Shown here piece by piece: positions 37,536 to 46,726 of a stretch of DNA of 64,000 nucleotides. The notes under the pieces are model-generated. The model did no database searches. It had not been told where the DNA came from and worked only from the letters and a program-made list of their open reading frames with translations. A program made the translations under genes and the position numbers. The stretch comes from Marinilabiliaceae bacterium JC017 (lineage in GTDB: Bacteria; Bacteroidota; Bacteroidia; Bacteroidales; Marinilabiliaceae), in NCBI GenBank assembly GCA_004296775.1, contig RHGE01000007.1:1-64000 (forward strand), read 5' to 3'. The stretch's first letter is position 1; every line of letters starts with the position of its first letter.

Positions 37536-39089
37536 TCATTTTTTAGGTGACAATATTGAAAATGGAATAATCATCTCTTCCATAGAGATCCCTCCGTGCT
37601 GAAAGGTATCGCGATAATAATTTGCATAATAATTGTAATTATTTGGATATGCAAAGAAGTCAGAGTGTGTAGCAAATATATAGGCAGTTGATACATTATA
37701 TTTTGGCAAAAAAGCCAAATCCGGCTGTTTCACCTCAAAAACCTCCTTTGCTTTATAAGCAAGATTCTTTCCTTGTTTAAACCGCAAATTTGTATTCACA
37801 TTACGGTCTCCTAATACTTTTATAGGATTTTGAACCCGTATAGTACCATGATCAGTAGTAATTATCACCTTAATATTTTCCTCCTTTAAACGTACTAATA
37901 AATCTTTCAACGTTGAATGAGTAAACCACGAGTGAGTTAATGAACGATAAGCAGCCTCATTAGCAGCCAACTCTTTAATCATTTTGACCTCTGTGCGTGC
38001 ATGAGAAAGCATATCTACAAAATTAAAAACAACAGCATTAAACTGATTTTTAAGCATATCATGCAATTGCTCAATCATTTTACGACCTGACTCATTATCA
38101 TTTATTTTGGCATAACCGTATTTTATATCCTTGCGAAAACGTTTAAAAAAAGTACCAATCAACTCCGATTCAAACTGATTTTTACTCCCTTCCTCATCAT
38201 CACCAACCCAATATTCCGGAAACATTTCCCTCATTTGACCGGGCATTAATCCTGAGAATAAGGCATTGCGGGCATATTGAGTTGATGTAGGCAAAATACT
38301 ACTATACAACAATTCCTCATCTACGATATAATCATTCGTAACATCCCGCTTTATTATTTCCCACTGGTCATACCTAAAATTATCTATTACGACAAGAAAT
38401 ACTTTTTCACCTTTTTCAAGTAAAGGTAACACTCGACTTTTCATAAGCTGATGCGACAACATAGGACCAGCCTCGCCTTTCAACCAATCCAGATAATTAT
38501 CCTTTATGAACTTAACAAACGCATGATTAGCCTCAGTTTTTTGCATTTTCAGCACTTCATCCATGGCCCCGCTACTGCCTTGCAACTCCAGTTCCCAGAA
38601 CACAATCTTCTTATATACATCTACCCAATCCTCAAATGAGAATGAATCATTTATCTGTAAAGTTATTTGTGAAAATTGCGATTGATAAGAAGAGGTAGTA
38701 GTTTCAGAAATAAGTCGCCTCTTATCGAGATTCTTTTTAATAGAAGATAATATCTGCCGCGGATTCACAGGCTTAATAAGGTAATCGGCAATTTTACGAC
38801 CGATTGCCTCATCCATAATATCCTCTTCCTCACTCTTGGTGATCATCACAACAGGCAGCTCAGGTTTAAGTTCCTTTATTCTACCTAATGTTTCCAATCC
38901 ACTAATACCAGGCATATTTTCATCTAGAAAAACCAGATCATAGATATTTACTGCAATCATTTCCAATGCGTCTTGTCCATTGGTAGCAGTTTTTACATCA
39001 AATCCCTTTTCAACAAGATAAAGCAAGTGAGCTTTCAAGTGCTCTATCTCATCATCTACCCATAATATCTTTATTTTCCTGGCATCCAT
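37536..39089 (-). CDS. porX: PorX: T9SS response regulator with PglZ phosphatase domain
   Basis: PorX controls type IX secretion, in known species together with the kinase PorY and sigma factor SigP. I use ATG 39089 (517 aa); a TTG two codons earlier is possible. The REC domain has IKILWVDDE and phospho-acceptor Asp56 (LVFLDENMPG), with Lys in LIKPVNP. A helical linker follows, then a PglZ (alkaline phosphatase-superfamily) domain: VIDNFRYDQW, STQYARNALFSGLMPGQ, TTDHGTIRV and ATHSDFFAYP. The metal-site residues look intact, so it should be an active phosphatase/phosphodiesterase. It starts 9 nt after the sprE stop codon, so the two are co-transcribed. Confidence 0.94.
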   Translation of the reverse strand: MDARKIKILWVDDEIEHLKAHLLYLVEKGFDVKTATNGQDALEMIAVNIYDLVFLDENMPGISGLETLGRIKELKPELPVVMITKSEEEDIMDEAIGRKIADYLIKPVNPRQILSSIKKNLDKRRLISETTTSSYQSQFSQITLQINDSFSFEDWVDVYKKIVFWELELQGSSGAMDEVLKMQKTEANHAFVKFIKDNYLDWLKGEAGPMLSHQLMKSRVLPLLEKGEKVFLVVIDNFRYDQWEIIKRDVTNDYIVDEELLYSSILPTSTQYARNALFSGLMPGQMREMFPEYWVGDDEEGSKNQFESELIGTFFKRFRKDIKYGYAKINDNESGRKMIEQLHDMLKNQFNAVVFNFVDMLSHARTEVKMIKELAANEAAYRSLTHSWFTHSTLKDLLVRLKEENIKVIITTDHGTIRVQNPIKVLGDRNVNTNLRFKQGKNLAYKAKEVFEVKQPDLAFLPKYNVSTAYIFATHSDFFAYPNNYNYYANYYRDTFQHGGISMEEMIIPFSILSPKK

Positions 39090-39098
39090 ACTCAATTA

Positions 39099-42000
39099 TC
39101 AATATTGTTCGTTAAAAAACTCACCATATGACTTCAAATCACCACTATCTTGTAACACTCTTATATTATCTTTGGAAATCACCCAAATATAATGCTCTCT
39201 GCTTGCAAAATCACGCACCACAAAATTATTTTGCTTCAAGCTTATGATATAATTCATGGCTTCTTTTGAATTCTTAAAACCACTAATGGTAATACTTTTA
39301 TATCCCTCAATAAAATCATCCATACGTACAGTAATGTGGGCCCCAAACTTAGCATTGGAAAAGTTTTTAAAAACACTCAAAATACGATTGTAATTATAGC
39401 GACTTTTTTTGAGAACCACCAAAACCATCTGTTCGTCAGCAGCATTAAACCGATACCCAACCACATCCTCCTGAACAATCGGTTTTTCCCCTGTCTCTTC
39501 CTGTGCATTTTCTGGTTCAGTAATTTGTCCAGAACTAACTTCTCCTTTTACGGCCACTTTTTCTTGTTGTTTATCCCCATTTGTAATAGGCACAACAACA
39601 CTTTCTTCTTTAACAACATCCTTATCTACTAGCTTCACCGTCTGTTCTTTCTTCAATTCAGAATCAACATGGGCCTCATCTTTACTTTCGACTTTTTGTT
39701 CCGATCGGTTACTTTCTTGTTTTACAGATTCCAATATTTCATTATCAAGAGGTCCTAAATAATAAGTAGTAAAAAACATTTTATACTCTGTCACTTGCCC
39801 GGATGAGAGTAATAATACAAGATTATCATTGGTAATCGCGAAAATCTCTTTTGTATTCAATCCCTGCACAGCGAACAACTCAGGATGCTGCCTGATAGCA
39901 TAGAAATAATCCATTGATTCAAGCTTATTCTTAAATCCTTTAATAAGAAGAGCTTTTGATCCATCTGGTAAGTTCTTAACTTCAATATCATAATCATTCA
40001 TCAAGAATCTGGAAAAATTAAAATCGGCCATATTAAACATCAGACGATTAACATCAGTTGAGCCATCTACCAGCAAAACAACATTGTGTATCTGCTGCTC
40101 ATTATAAACATAACCCGAACGGGAAATAATTTCTCCTGCAGACTCATCTTTATCATTTTTAAATGCAACCGATTTCTTTCTGGCAAAAAGCGCCTGATGT
40201 GGTTCACTCTTCACCGGCGTCCTTCCTTCAGCCAGGATATCAAGAAATTTTTGCGCCATCTTAGCCTCCTCTGTAGCTGGATGTGATTCAACAATCTCAT
40301 TTAAACTTTCTCTAAATCCATCCACATCAGCCTGACGTGCTAGTGACAAAGCTCTCACCAATCGATATTTCGATAACCAAATATTATCAGACCAACTTTT
40401 AACGATAGCAAGATAATTATCATTGACCACATCATATTCACCCCTCAAATAAGCATTATAAGTAGCTTCATAAGCTCTATCATCATCCAGCTTGGCGCGT
40501 TGCAATTTATTCAGAAAATCAGGATCATTCAGAAAAGCAGCAAATTTACTATCAGGAAACTCTTGTTCCAGTCTTCTCTTAATCAAACCCATTCCCTTAT
40601 TATTTTCTTGATGCTTATAAGCCTGATAAGCACCTATATATGCTTCTTCACGGAGTTTACCGTCTTTAAATCGTTCCAGTAATAATTCAAATGTCTCACT
40701 GGCCAAAGAATCATTTTCTAGCTGATCCAGATAAATCAACCCTGCTTCCAATAACGCCTGCTCATAAAGCTGATTGGAAGCCCCTCTTGCTTCATCGGTT
40801 AACGGTATGTCTTGCAATAGTTCCTGACGAGTAGCTACACTATTTCCTACCCCCTTTTCCTTTTTTATTTCATCTTTTTCCCTATTGTCAGTTAATAAAA
40901 CAGTCGGATCAACCGAATCAGCAAATGGATCCTCGATATTATCAGGACTGGTACTACTTATTTCAACAGAACTTTTATCTTTTCTCCTCCAGTTATTCTC
41001 CAACTTTCGTTTTCCCCATCTTTTCTCAAACTCCTGTTTACCCATGGCAACAGAATTCACATTGTAAAAATACCACTTACCACCAACTTGCTTAAGATTA
41101 TTCATGGTAGTGGAATTCTGATAAAAGAAAGCATCATCTTCAAATTCTTCACGTTGCTTTTCCTTAGCCAATCGTAATTGCTCTTCCTGATCCTTAATAA
41201 TGCTATCTATAAAATCATTTCTATCAGTCTCACTCATATCAGCAATCATTTGAAGACTATCTTCACGCCCTACCACATCTAATTGCTTAACAAGTAAATC
41301 CAGACTTCGACGTCTTTCACTCAAAGTCCTGAAATCTTTGTACTCTTCATTAATGTAATTAAAGGCTGTATCGTAGTAAAAAAATGATTGTTTAAAATCT
41401 TCATCGTTAAAATAAACTTCTCCCATTTCCAGGTAAGAAAGCCCTTTTTGGTAGTCATTATCAACACTTTTAGCCACAGATAACTTAAAATTAGCTATCC
41501 CCTCAGATTTATCTCCCTGATTCAGGTAGGCTTTGCCTAAAGCATAATAAATCTGATCCTGAAAATCTTCATTCTTTTTATCCTTTAACAATTTATGTAT
41601 TTGCTTTTTAATTTCCTCAAAACTTGCACCCTGATACATGATAGAAGCTCGTTCTACTTTGGCATTAAAAGCCATTTCATAATCAGGTTTTAACTTCAAC
41701 ACTTTACCGAAAGCATCGGCAGCTAACTGTTCCTGGTTCAGATTCAAATAAATCTGTCCCAAAATAAACTGATACCTCGCCTTCCGATCCTTTTTAACCG
41801 CACCTTCAATAGCTGCTTTTAGATAAGGTATGGCTTCATTATTCTTTCCCTGCTTAAGCAGTACATCAGCATACACGGCCATATATTGCCCATACATGCC
41901 TACTGGTGCTTTTCCATCCAGATCATAAGTCTCTAAAGCAGCAAGAGCGCTACTATAGTCCCCAAGTTCAGCGAAAGCCCTTGCTTTCCAGATTAGCGCT

Positions 42001-42506
42001 TCATATTTTATCGGTTTGTCACCAAATTCCCTCACAATATGATCAAAAGTACGTATCGATTGGCGAAACTCATGTTTATTCACCTGTGCCTTGCCAATTA
42101 ATAAAAAAGCATCGTCCACCCACTTATTAAATTCATTTTGATTATAAAAAGCCTGCGCGGAAGGAGTAGACTTACTATTGGGACGGTTTTTAGGCTTTGC
42201 TGTAATTGAGTGCTTCGTTATTAACCTGGATCCCTTTTGAATGGCTCTATCCATTTCAGAATTGGCAGATTGAGCTGCTTGCGGATCAGAAGCTTCAAAC
42301 ATCAGCAAAATGAGGTTATAATTATTATCAAAGTTATCAATTATCTTTTGCTCCCCCTCTTTATAACTCTCTTTTCCATTAAAATAAACATTGTAATAGG
42401 CTGTCAAATTATGAAAATTCCTGTTTAGCCATGTGTTTTTTTGAGTAGTACATCCCCATAAAAAGGTGAATAAAATTAATGATATATATATGTTACTTTT
42501 CTGCAT
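39099..42506 (-). CDS. sprE: SprE/PorW-type TPR lipoprotein of type IX secretion
   Basis: This is an outer-membrane lipoprotein needed for gliding and T9SS function. I use ATG 42506 (1135 aa). The signal peptide MQKSNIYISLILFTFLWGC gives Cys19 as the lipidated residue. Directly after comes the family hallmark NLTAYYNVYFNGKESYKEG, then a long series of TPR helices to about 800, including KARYQFILGQIYLNLNQEQL. The C-terminal third has charged linkers and two similar alpha/beta units (HNVVLLVDGS...FNFSRFLMNDYDIEV and QMVLVVLKKSRYNYNRILSVF). It is longer than characterised SprE and PorW proteins, as far as I recall. PorX follows 9 nt downstream. Confidence 0.88.
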   Translation of the reverse strand: MQKSNIYISLILFTFLWGCTTQKNTWLNRNFHNLTAYYNVYFNGKESYKEGEQKIIDNFDNNYNLILLMFEASDPQAAQSANSEMDRAIQKGSRLITKHSITAKPKNRPNSKSTPSAQAFYNQNEFNKWVDDAFLLIGKAQVNKHEFRQSIRTFDHIVREFGDKPIKYEALIWKARAFAELGDYSSALAALETYDLDGKAPVGMYGQYMAVYADVLLKQGKNNEAIPYLKAAIEGAVKKDRKARYQFILGQIYLNLNQEQLAADAFGKVLKLKPDYEMAFNAKVERASIMYQGASFEEIKKQIHKLLKDKKNEDFQDQIYYALGKAYLNQGDKSEGIANFKLSVAKSVDNDYQKGLSYLEMGEVYFNDEDFKQSFFYYDTAFNYINEEYKDFRTLSERRRSLDLLVKQLDVVGREDSLQMIADMSETDRNDFIDSIIKDQEEQLRLAKEKQREEFEDDAFFYQNSTTMNNLKQVGGKWYFYNVNSVAMGKQEFEKRWGKRKLENNWRRKDKSSVEISSTSPDNIEDPFADSVDPTVLLTDNREKDEIKKEKGVGNSVATRQELLQDIPLTDEARGASNQLYEQALLEAGLIYLDQLENDSLASETFELLLERFKDGKLREEAYIGAYQAYKHQENNKGMGLIKRRLEQEFPDSKFAAFLNDPDFLNKLQRAKLDDDRAYEATYNAYLRGEYDVVNDNYLAIVKSWSDNIWLSKYRLVRALSLARQADVDGFRESLNEIVESHPATEEAKMAQKFLDILAEGRTPVKSEPHQALFARKKSVAFKNDKDESAGEIISRSGYVYNEQQIHNVVLLVDGSTDVNRLMFNMADFNFSRFLMNDYDIEVKNLPDGSKALLIKGFKNKLESMDYFYAIRQHPELFAVQGLNTKEIFAITNDNLVLLLSSGQVTEYKMFFTTYYLGPLDNEILESVKQESNRSEQKVESKDEAHVDSELKKEQTVKLVDKDVVKEESVVVPITNGDKQQEKVAVKGEVSSGQITEPENAQEETGEKPIVQEDVVGYRFNAADEQMVLVVLKKSRYNYNRILSVFKNFSNAKFGAHITVRMDDFIEGYKSITISGFKNSKEAMNYIISLKQNNFVVRDFASREHYIWVISKDNIRVLQDSGDLKSYGEFFNEQY

Positions 42507-42679
42507 AAACAAATAATCTAATCGTCATATTAAAAACAGCCTTTGGGCAAAAATATTTCATTAAAAAATAAAAATAACATCAGACACAAAAACAATTTTT
42601 TAAATTTACCAATTATGTGGCAATTATAAACTATCCCAAGACTGCCACAAAACATTGCTTTTGCCGAAAGACCTGCCTT

Positions 42680-44026
42680 ATGAGAATTCACGTTATTGAA
42701 GACGATAAAGTCTTTAACAAATTAATAGAACACACCTTAAAAATAAAACATGACTATGAAGTATATACCTATTTCAACGGTACAGACTTCATGAAAAACT
42801 TATCGTATAAGCCTGACATTGTAACTCTTGACCTCGGCCTTCCCGATTATACAGGGGCTGATCTCTTAAGAAAAATTAAACGCTACAACCCGGACATTGA
42901 GGTAATTGTCATTTCGGGACAAGATGATATTTCAATAGCTGTACAACTATTAAAAGAAGGAGCATATGATTACATCACAAAAGATGAAAATATAAAAGAT
43001 AGATTACTGCATAGCATCCATAACATTGAAACCCAACACCGTTTAAAAAATCAACTCTCACAGTTAAAAAATGAAGTCACCAATAAATATCATTTTAAAC
43101 ATGCTATCATTGGAGAAAGTCAAGCAATAAAAGGTGTTTTTGCTCTAATAGAAAAAGCAATAAAAGTTCCGAATATAAATGTATCTATTTACGGAGAAAC
43201 AGGCACTGGCAAAGAATTAATTGCTAAAACAATACATTATAACTCATTACGGCAAGACAATCCTTTTATTGCCGTTAACATGGGCGCAATTCCGCGTGAA
43301 TTAGTGGAGAGCGAACTATTTGGTCATGAAAAAGGAGCATTCACCGGAGCCTTGACCACAAAAAAAGGAAAATTTGAAGAAGCCATTGGTGGCACTGTCT
43401 TTCTTGATGAGATAGGAGAAATGGACTTTGATCTACAGGTGAAACTCCTTCGTGTTTTACAAGAACGTGAAATTACCCGCGTTGGAGGTAATACCACCAT
43501 TAAAATAAATACCCGGATTATTACAGCAACGAATAAAGACCTGGCAGAAGAAGTTAGAAAGGGTAATTTTAGAGAAGACTTATATTATCGCCTTCTTGGA
43601 CTACCTATTCAGTTACCACCTTTAAAAGAAAGAAATAACGATGTCCTTCTGTTGAGTCAACATTTTCTTGAAATTTTCTGCAAAGAAAATAATTTGAACA
43701 ACCTGACACTAACACAAAAAGCAAAAAAGAAACTTTTAAACTACTCCTTCCCTGGAAATGTCAGAGAATTAAAAGCCATTACCGAATTAGGTGCCGTGCT
43801 ATCCAATACTTCTGAAATTAACGAAGACCATATCTTATTCAACAACACCAACAATGAAATGACACTTTTCACCCAAGAACTAACCCTGAGAGAATATAAC
43901 GAGAAAATTATAAAGCATTATTTAAAAAAACACAACAACAATGTAATGCAAGTGGCTAAAATACTTGATATCGGCAAATCAACCATCTATAATTACCTCA
44001 AGAAAGAAAAAGTAATCTCCAAATAG
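42680..44026 (+). CDS. Sigma-54-dependent NtrC-family response regulator
   Basis: I start at ATG 42680 (448 aa), since MRIHVIEDD opens the REC domain. Phospho-acceptor Asp51 lies in IVTLDLGLPDYTG. The AAA+ domain has Walker A GETGTGKE (172-179) and the sigma-54 contact loop GAFTGA (219-224). A Fis-type HTH closes the protein (VMQVAKILDIGKSTIYNYLK). It would activate RpoN promoters when phosphorylated. No histidine kinase is next to it, so it is an orphan and its targets are unknown. A degenerate 21-bp repeat unit begins right after its stop codon, and no terminator is visible before the array. Confidence 0.93.
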   Translation: MRIHVIEDDKVFNKLIEHTLKIKHDYEVYTYFNGTDFMKNLSYKPDIVTLDLGLPDYTGADLLRKIKRYNPDIEVIVISGQDDISIAVQLLKEGAYDYITKDENIKDRLLHSIHNIETQHRLKNQLSQLKNEVTNKYHFKHAIIGESQAIKGVFALIEKAIKVPNINVSIYGETGTGKELIAKTIHYNSLRQDNPFIAVNMGAIPRELVESELFGHEKGAFTGALTTKKGKFEEAIGGTVFLDEIGEMDFDLQVKLLRVLQEREITRVGGNTTIKINTRIITATNKDLAEEVRKGNFREDLYYRLLGLPIQLPPLKERNNDVLLLSQHFLEIFCKENNLNNLTLTQKAKKKLLNYSFPGNVRELKAITELGAVLSNTSEINEDHILFNNTNNEMTLFTQELTLREYNEKIIKHYLKKHNNNVMQVAKILDIGKSTIYNYLKKEKVISK

Positions 44027-44467
44027 AGGTGTGAACTCATTCAACTCTTCTGAAAAGTCTTCCAAGTGTTGTGAAACGTCCTCCAGGTTCATTGAAAGGC
44101 GAATCAAGTCTTCTGAAACGGCCGCCGGGTGTTCTGAAATGAGTTCCAACTCTTCTGAAAAGTCTTCCAAGTGTTATGAAACGTCCTCCCGGTTCATTGA
44201 AAGGTGAATCAAGTCTTCTGAAACGGCTGCCGGGTGTTCTGAAATGAGTTTCAACTCTTCTGAAAAGTTTTCCAAGTGCTGTGAAACGCAATCCCGGTTC
44301 ATTGAAAAGCAAATCAAGTCTTCTGAAACGGCCGCCGGGTGTTCTGAAATGAGTTCCAACTCTTCTGAAAAGTCTTTCAAGTGTTGTGAAACGTCCTCCC
44401 GGTTCATTGAAAGGCGAATCAAGTCTTCTGAAACGGCTGCCGGGTGTTCTGAAATGAGTTTCCATTA
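44027..44467. repeat. Hierarchical 21-bp / 105-bp tandem array
   Basis: From 44048 to 44467 there are twenty consecutive 21-bp units; 44027-44047 is a degenerate extra one. Five unit types follow in fixed order, giving a 105-bp higher-order repeat with the TTCTGAAACGG type at 44111, 44216, 44321 and 44426. Every unit carries TGAA at positions 4-7. Because 21 and 105 are multiples of 3, several frames stay open (minus 44037-44507; minus 44174-44422; plus 44244-44468), each giving a 7-residue peptide period. No frame has supporting context. The 21-bp phase equals two turns of B-DNA. Confidence 0.92.
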
Positions 44468-44892
44468 AAGTTTTATTACTCCAAGATAAATAGTCAAGCG
44501 AAAACACATATTAAAATAAATCTCATACCTGTCGATGACGTTTATAACGTTATTATTATGCTATAACAACAATCCAAACTTATAAACGAATACGCATCAA
44601 TCTCTTGGTTTATTTCAATAACAACTACCTGCATCAGTTATTTCCAGAGCACGCTCAAGTACAACTTATTTAAGGGAGCACAAGTATCTTCCCTGGGGCA
44701 TAAAAGTACCATCTTCGGATACGATGCAAACCCAATAATGGCGCATCATGACAACATTAATTGTTTTCACATAACAAGCAACGCCAGAATACTCACACTA
44801 TCCGACTAACACTCAACCCTTCCAGGTATTATGCAATCCTGTTAATTAAACAACTATTTGATAAAGAACAATCCGTGAACTAACAACCTTTT
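44468..44892. other. Gene-free gap after the 105-bp array
   Basis: About 425 bp of AT-rich sequence with no open frame, tRNA or recognisable repeat. I see no terminator for the sigma-54 regulator transcript here. Confidence 0.55.
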
Positions 44893-44938
44893 AAAAAAAC
44901 AAAAAAAAAAGCCTGGTTATTCAAATTAAACCAGGCTT
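44893..44938 (-). terminator. Terminator of mrp-nfu
   Basis: On the minus strand AAGCCTGGTT / AACCAGGCTT (10 bp, 10-nt loop) is followed by a long T-run (44893-44910 read as A on the plus strand), 22 nt after the nfu stop. Confidence 0.9.
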
Positions 44939-44960
44939 CTATATTTAATACAATACACTG

Positions 44961-45206
44961 TTATTCCACAGCAATTACTTCAACAACTTCAGGTACTGAT
45001 TTCTTTATTACCATTTCAACACCTCCCTTAAGCGTTTGCATACTCAAAGGACAATTATGACATGATCCTTGCAGCTTTACTTTCACCACCATCTCATCGG
45101 TAATATCAACCAACGAAATATCACCCCCATCTGCCTGTAAATACGGACGAACCGAACCAAGAGCAGCTTCAATGGACTTTTGTATCCTCAATTTATCAGC
45201 TTCCAT
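44961..45206 (-). CDS. NifU-like (Nfu) iron-sulfur scaffold domain protein
   Basis: The predicted role is to carry and deliver Fe-S clusters. I start at ATG 45206 (81 aa): this lies 7 nt after the mrp stop codon and gives a compact single NifU C-terminal domain. The domain has RPYLQADGGDISLVDI (20-35) and the cluster-binding CxxC with Cys49 and Cys52 (GSCHNCPLS). An upstream ATG at 45275 would overlap mrp and add an unlikely basic leader. Co-transcription with mrp suggests joint work in Fe-S protein maturation. Confidence 0.92.
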   Translation of the reverse strand: MEADKLRIQKSIEAALGSVRPYLQADGGDISLVDITDEMVVKVKLQGSCHNCPLSMQTLKGGVEMVIKKSVPEVVEVIAVE

Positions 45207-45213
45207 AGCAGAC

Positions 45214-46323
45214 CTATTTATTTCTAATCTCAACGATTTTTGTTTCAGCCAACGATTCATTTCGTTTTTCAGCACTGTTCACAACACCTTTAGCTAATTC
45301 AGAAAAAGCAATGCCCATTATACTTGCATCATTTAAAGCTGCAGGTTCCCCATTGTCACCTCCTTCACGGATACTTTGTACAATCGGGATTTGTCCTAAT
45401 AAAGGTACATCCAAAGATTCAGCTAATTTTTTACCCCCATCTTTTCCAAACAGGTAGTATTTATTCTCAGGCAACTCTGCAGGTGTAAACCATGCCATGT
45501 TTTCAACTAATCCCAGTACAGGCACATTAATCTGTTTCCCTCGAAACATACTTACACCCTTAATTGCATCAGCCAAAGCCACATCCTGAGGTGTTGTAAC
45601 AATCACAACTCCATTTACCGCAACAGATTGCACTAACGTCAAGTGTATATCACTTGTTCCGGGAGGTAAATCAATTAATAAATAATCTAACGCCCCCCAT
45701 TTTCCATCATTAATTAATTGTTTGAGAGCTCCTGTAGCCATAGCTCCTCGCCAAACCAAAGCATCTTCCGGATTAACGAAATACCCAATACTCAGTAATT
45801 TAACACCATACTTTTCAATCGGTACAATTTTATCCTTGCCATCTACTTTTTCTAATACAGGCCGGGCATCTTCAGTTTTAAACATTTTAGGCATTGAAGG
45901 CCCGTAAATATCTGCATCGAGCAGACCAACGGAATAACCGGCATTAGCAAGTGCCACTGCCAAATTTGAAGTTATTGTAGATTTCCCTACTCCCCCTTTT
46001 CCTGAAGCAACAGCAATCACATTCTTAACTTCACTTAAAGGATTCACGGGTGCAGCTTTGATCTTCGGTTTTACTTTCACATAAATATTTCCTTCAATTT
46101 CTGCATCCGCTCCCACATAACTCTTGACAGCCTGAACACATGCTTTTTTCAAGGATCCCACAAGAGGATCATTTGCCCTGTCGAACAACAAACTAAAACT
46201 GATTCGTTTTCCTTCAATGCGAATGTCATCCTCAACCATTCCAAGCTCTACAATATCTTTACCTTTTCCCGGATGTTTCACATGTTTGAGGGCATCCAAA
46301 ATTAACTTCGGATAGTAACTCAT
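45214..46323 (-). CDS. mrp: Mrp/ApbC-type Fe-S carrier ATPase without the C-terminal CxxC
   Basis: Mrp proteins are P-loop ATPases that carry Fe-S clusters to apo-enzymes. The 369-aa protein has an N-terminal MIP18/DUF59 domain (1-85) and a deviant Walker A ASGKGGVGKST (106-116). It continues with LLDADIYGPSMPKMF, LPPGTSD and TTPQDVALADA. Classical Mrp has CxxC soon after the ENM segment; here that place reads ENMAWFTPAELPENKYY with no Cys, and Cys62 is the only Cys I see. The cluster site must differ or be supplied by the Nfu domain protein encoded 7 nt downstream. Confidence 0.93.
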   Translation of the reverse strand: MSYYPKLILDALKHVKHPGKGKDIVELGMVEDDIRIEGKRISFSLLFDRANDPLVGSLKKACVQAVKSYVGADAEIEGNIYVKVKPKIKAAPVNPLSEVKNVIAVASGKGGVGKSTITSNLAVALANAGYSVGLLDADIYGPSMPKMFKTEDARPVLEKVDGKDKIVPIEKYGVKLLSIGYFVNPEDALVWRGAMATGALKQLINDGKWGALDYLLIDLPPGTSDIHLTLVQSVAVNGVVIVTTPQDVALADAIKGVSMFRGKQINVPVLGLVENMAWFTPAELPENKYYLFGKDGGKKLAESLDVPLLGQIPIVQSIREGGDNGEPAALNDASIMGIAFSELAKGVVNSAEKRNESLAETKIVEIRNK

Positions 46324-46359
46324 TGCTAATATTTATTTAAACCTACTAAAAATAACACT

Positions 46360-46367
46360 CAAAGATA
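46360..46367 (-). promoter_or_regulatory. Promoter -7 element for mrp-nfu
   Basis: On the minus strand TATCTTTG fits TAnnTTTG, 36 nt before the mrp start. No clear TTTG at -33. Confidence 0.5.
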
Positions 46368-46726
46368 CAAAAAATGAGGTAATGCATATCCTAATCCAGC
46401 TCTTTGCAAGGATCCAAAAAAACTTTTCAAAGTCTATAATTTGATCTTCCTCTACTTCAACGCCTTCATTATCCAACAATCCATTCATGGTATTTTCTCC
46501 AGAAAATAAATATTTCCAGACAACGCCTCTTTCTCATTAACAATTCGATGGACTATATCCAATGCGTTATTTATCCAACAATTCATTGTCTAACCAAGCA
46601 TACTTGCAGATTGATTTACCCCAATAAACTAACCTATGGCTCCGTAACTTGTTACTCGTCTATAAGGTATTTTTTACGATCTCTAAAACACTTTAAAAAT
46701 CTACTACTATAATGTTTTTTAACCAA
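46368..46726. other. Gene-free gap between trmB and mrp
   Basis: About 360 bp with no supportable gene. Two similar phrases, TTATCCAACAATCCATTCAT near 46471 and TTATCCAACAATTCATTG near 46570, suggest a small degenerate duplication. No clear terminator for the gldH-trmB transcript is seen. Confidence 0.5.

Noticed and set aside
42640-42670. Sigma-54 promoter upstream of the response regulator
   Set aside because: TGCCAC...TTGC resembles TGGCAC-N5-TTGC, but the third base is wrong and the spacer is one base too long.
44037-44507. Protein-coding gene on the minus strand (156 codons)
   Set aside because: It is fully explained by a 21-bp repeat that keeps several frames open. No promoter or homologous context is seen, and two other frames are open over the same bases.
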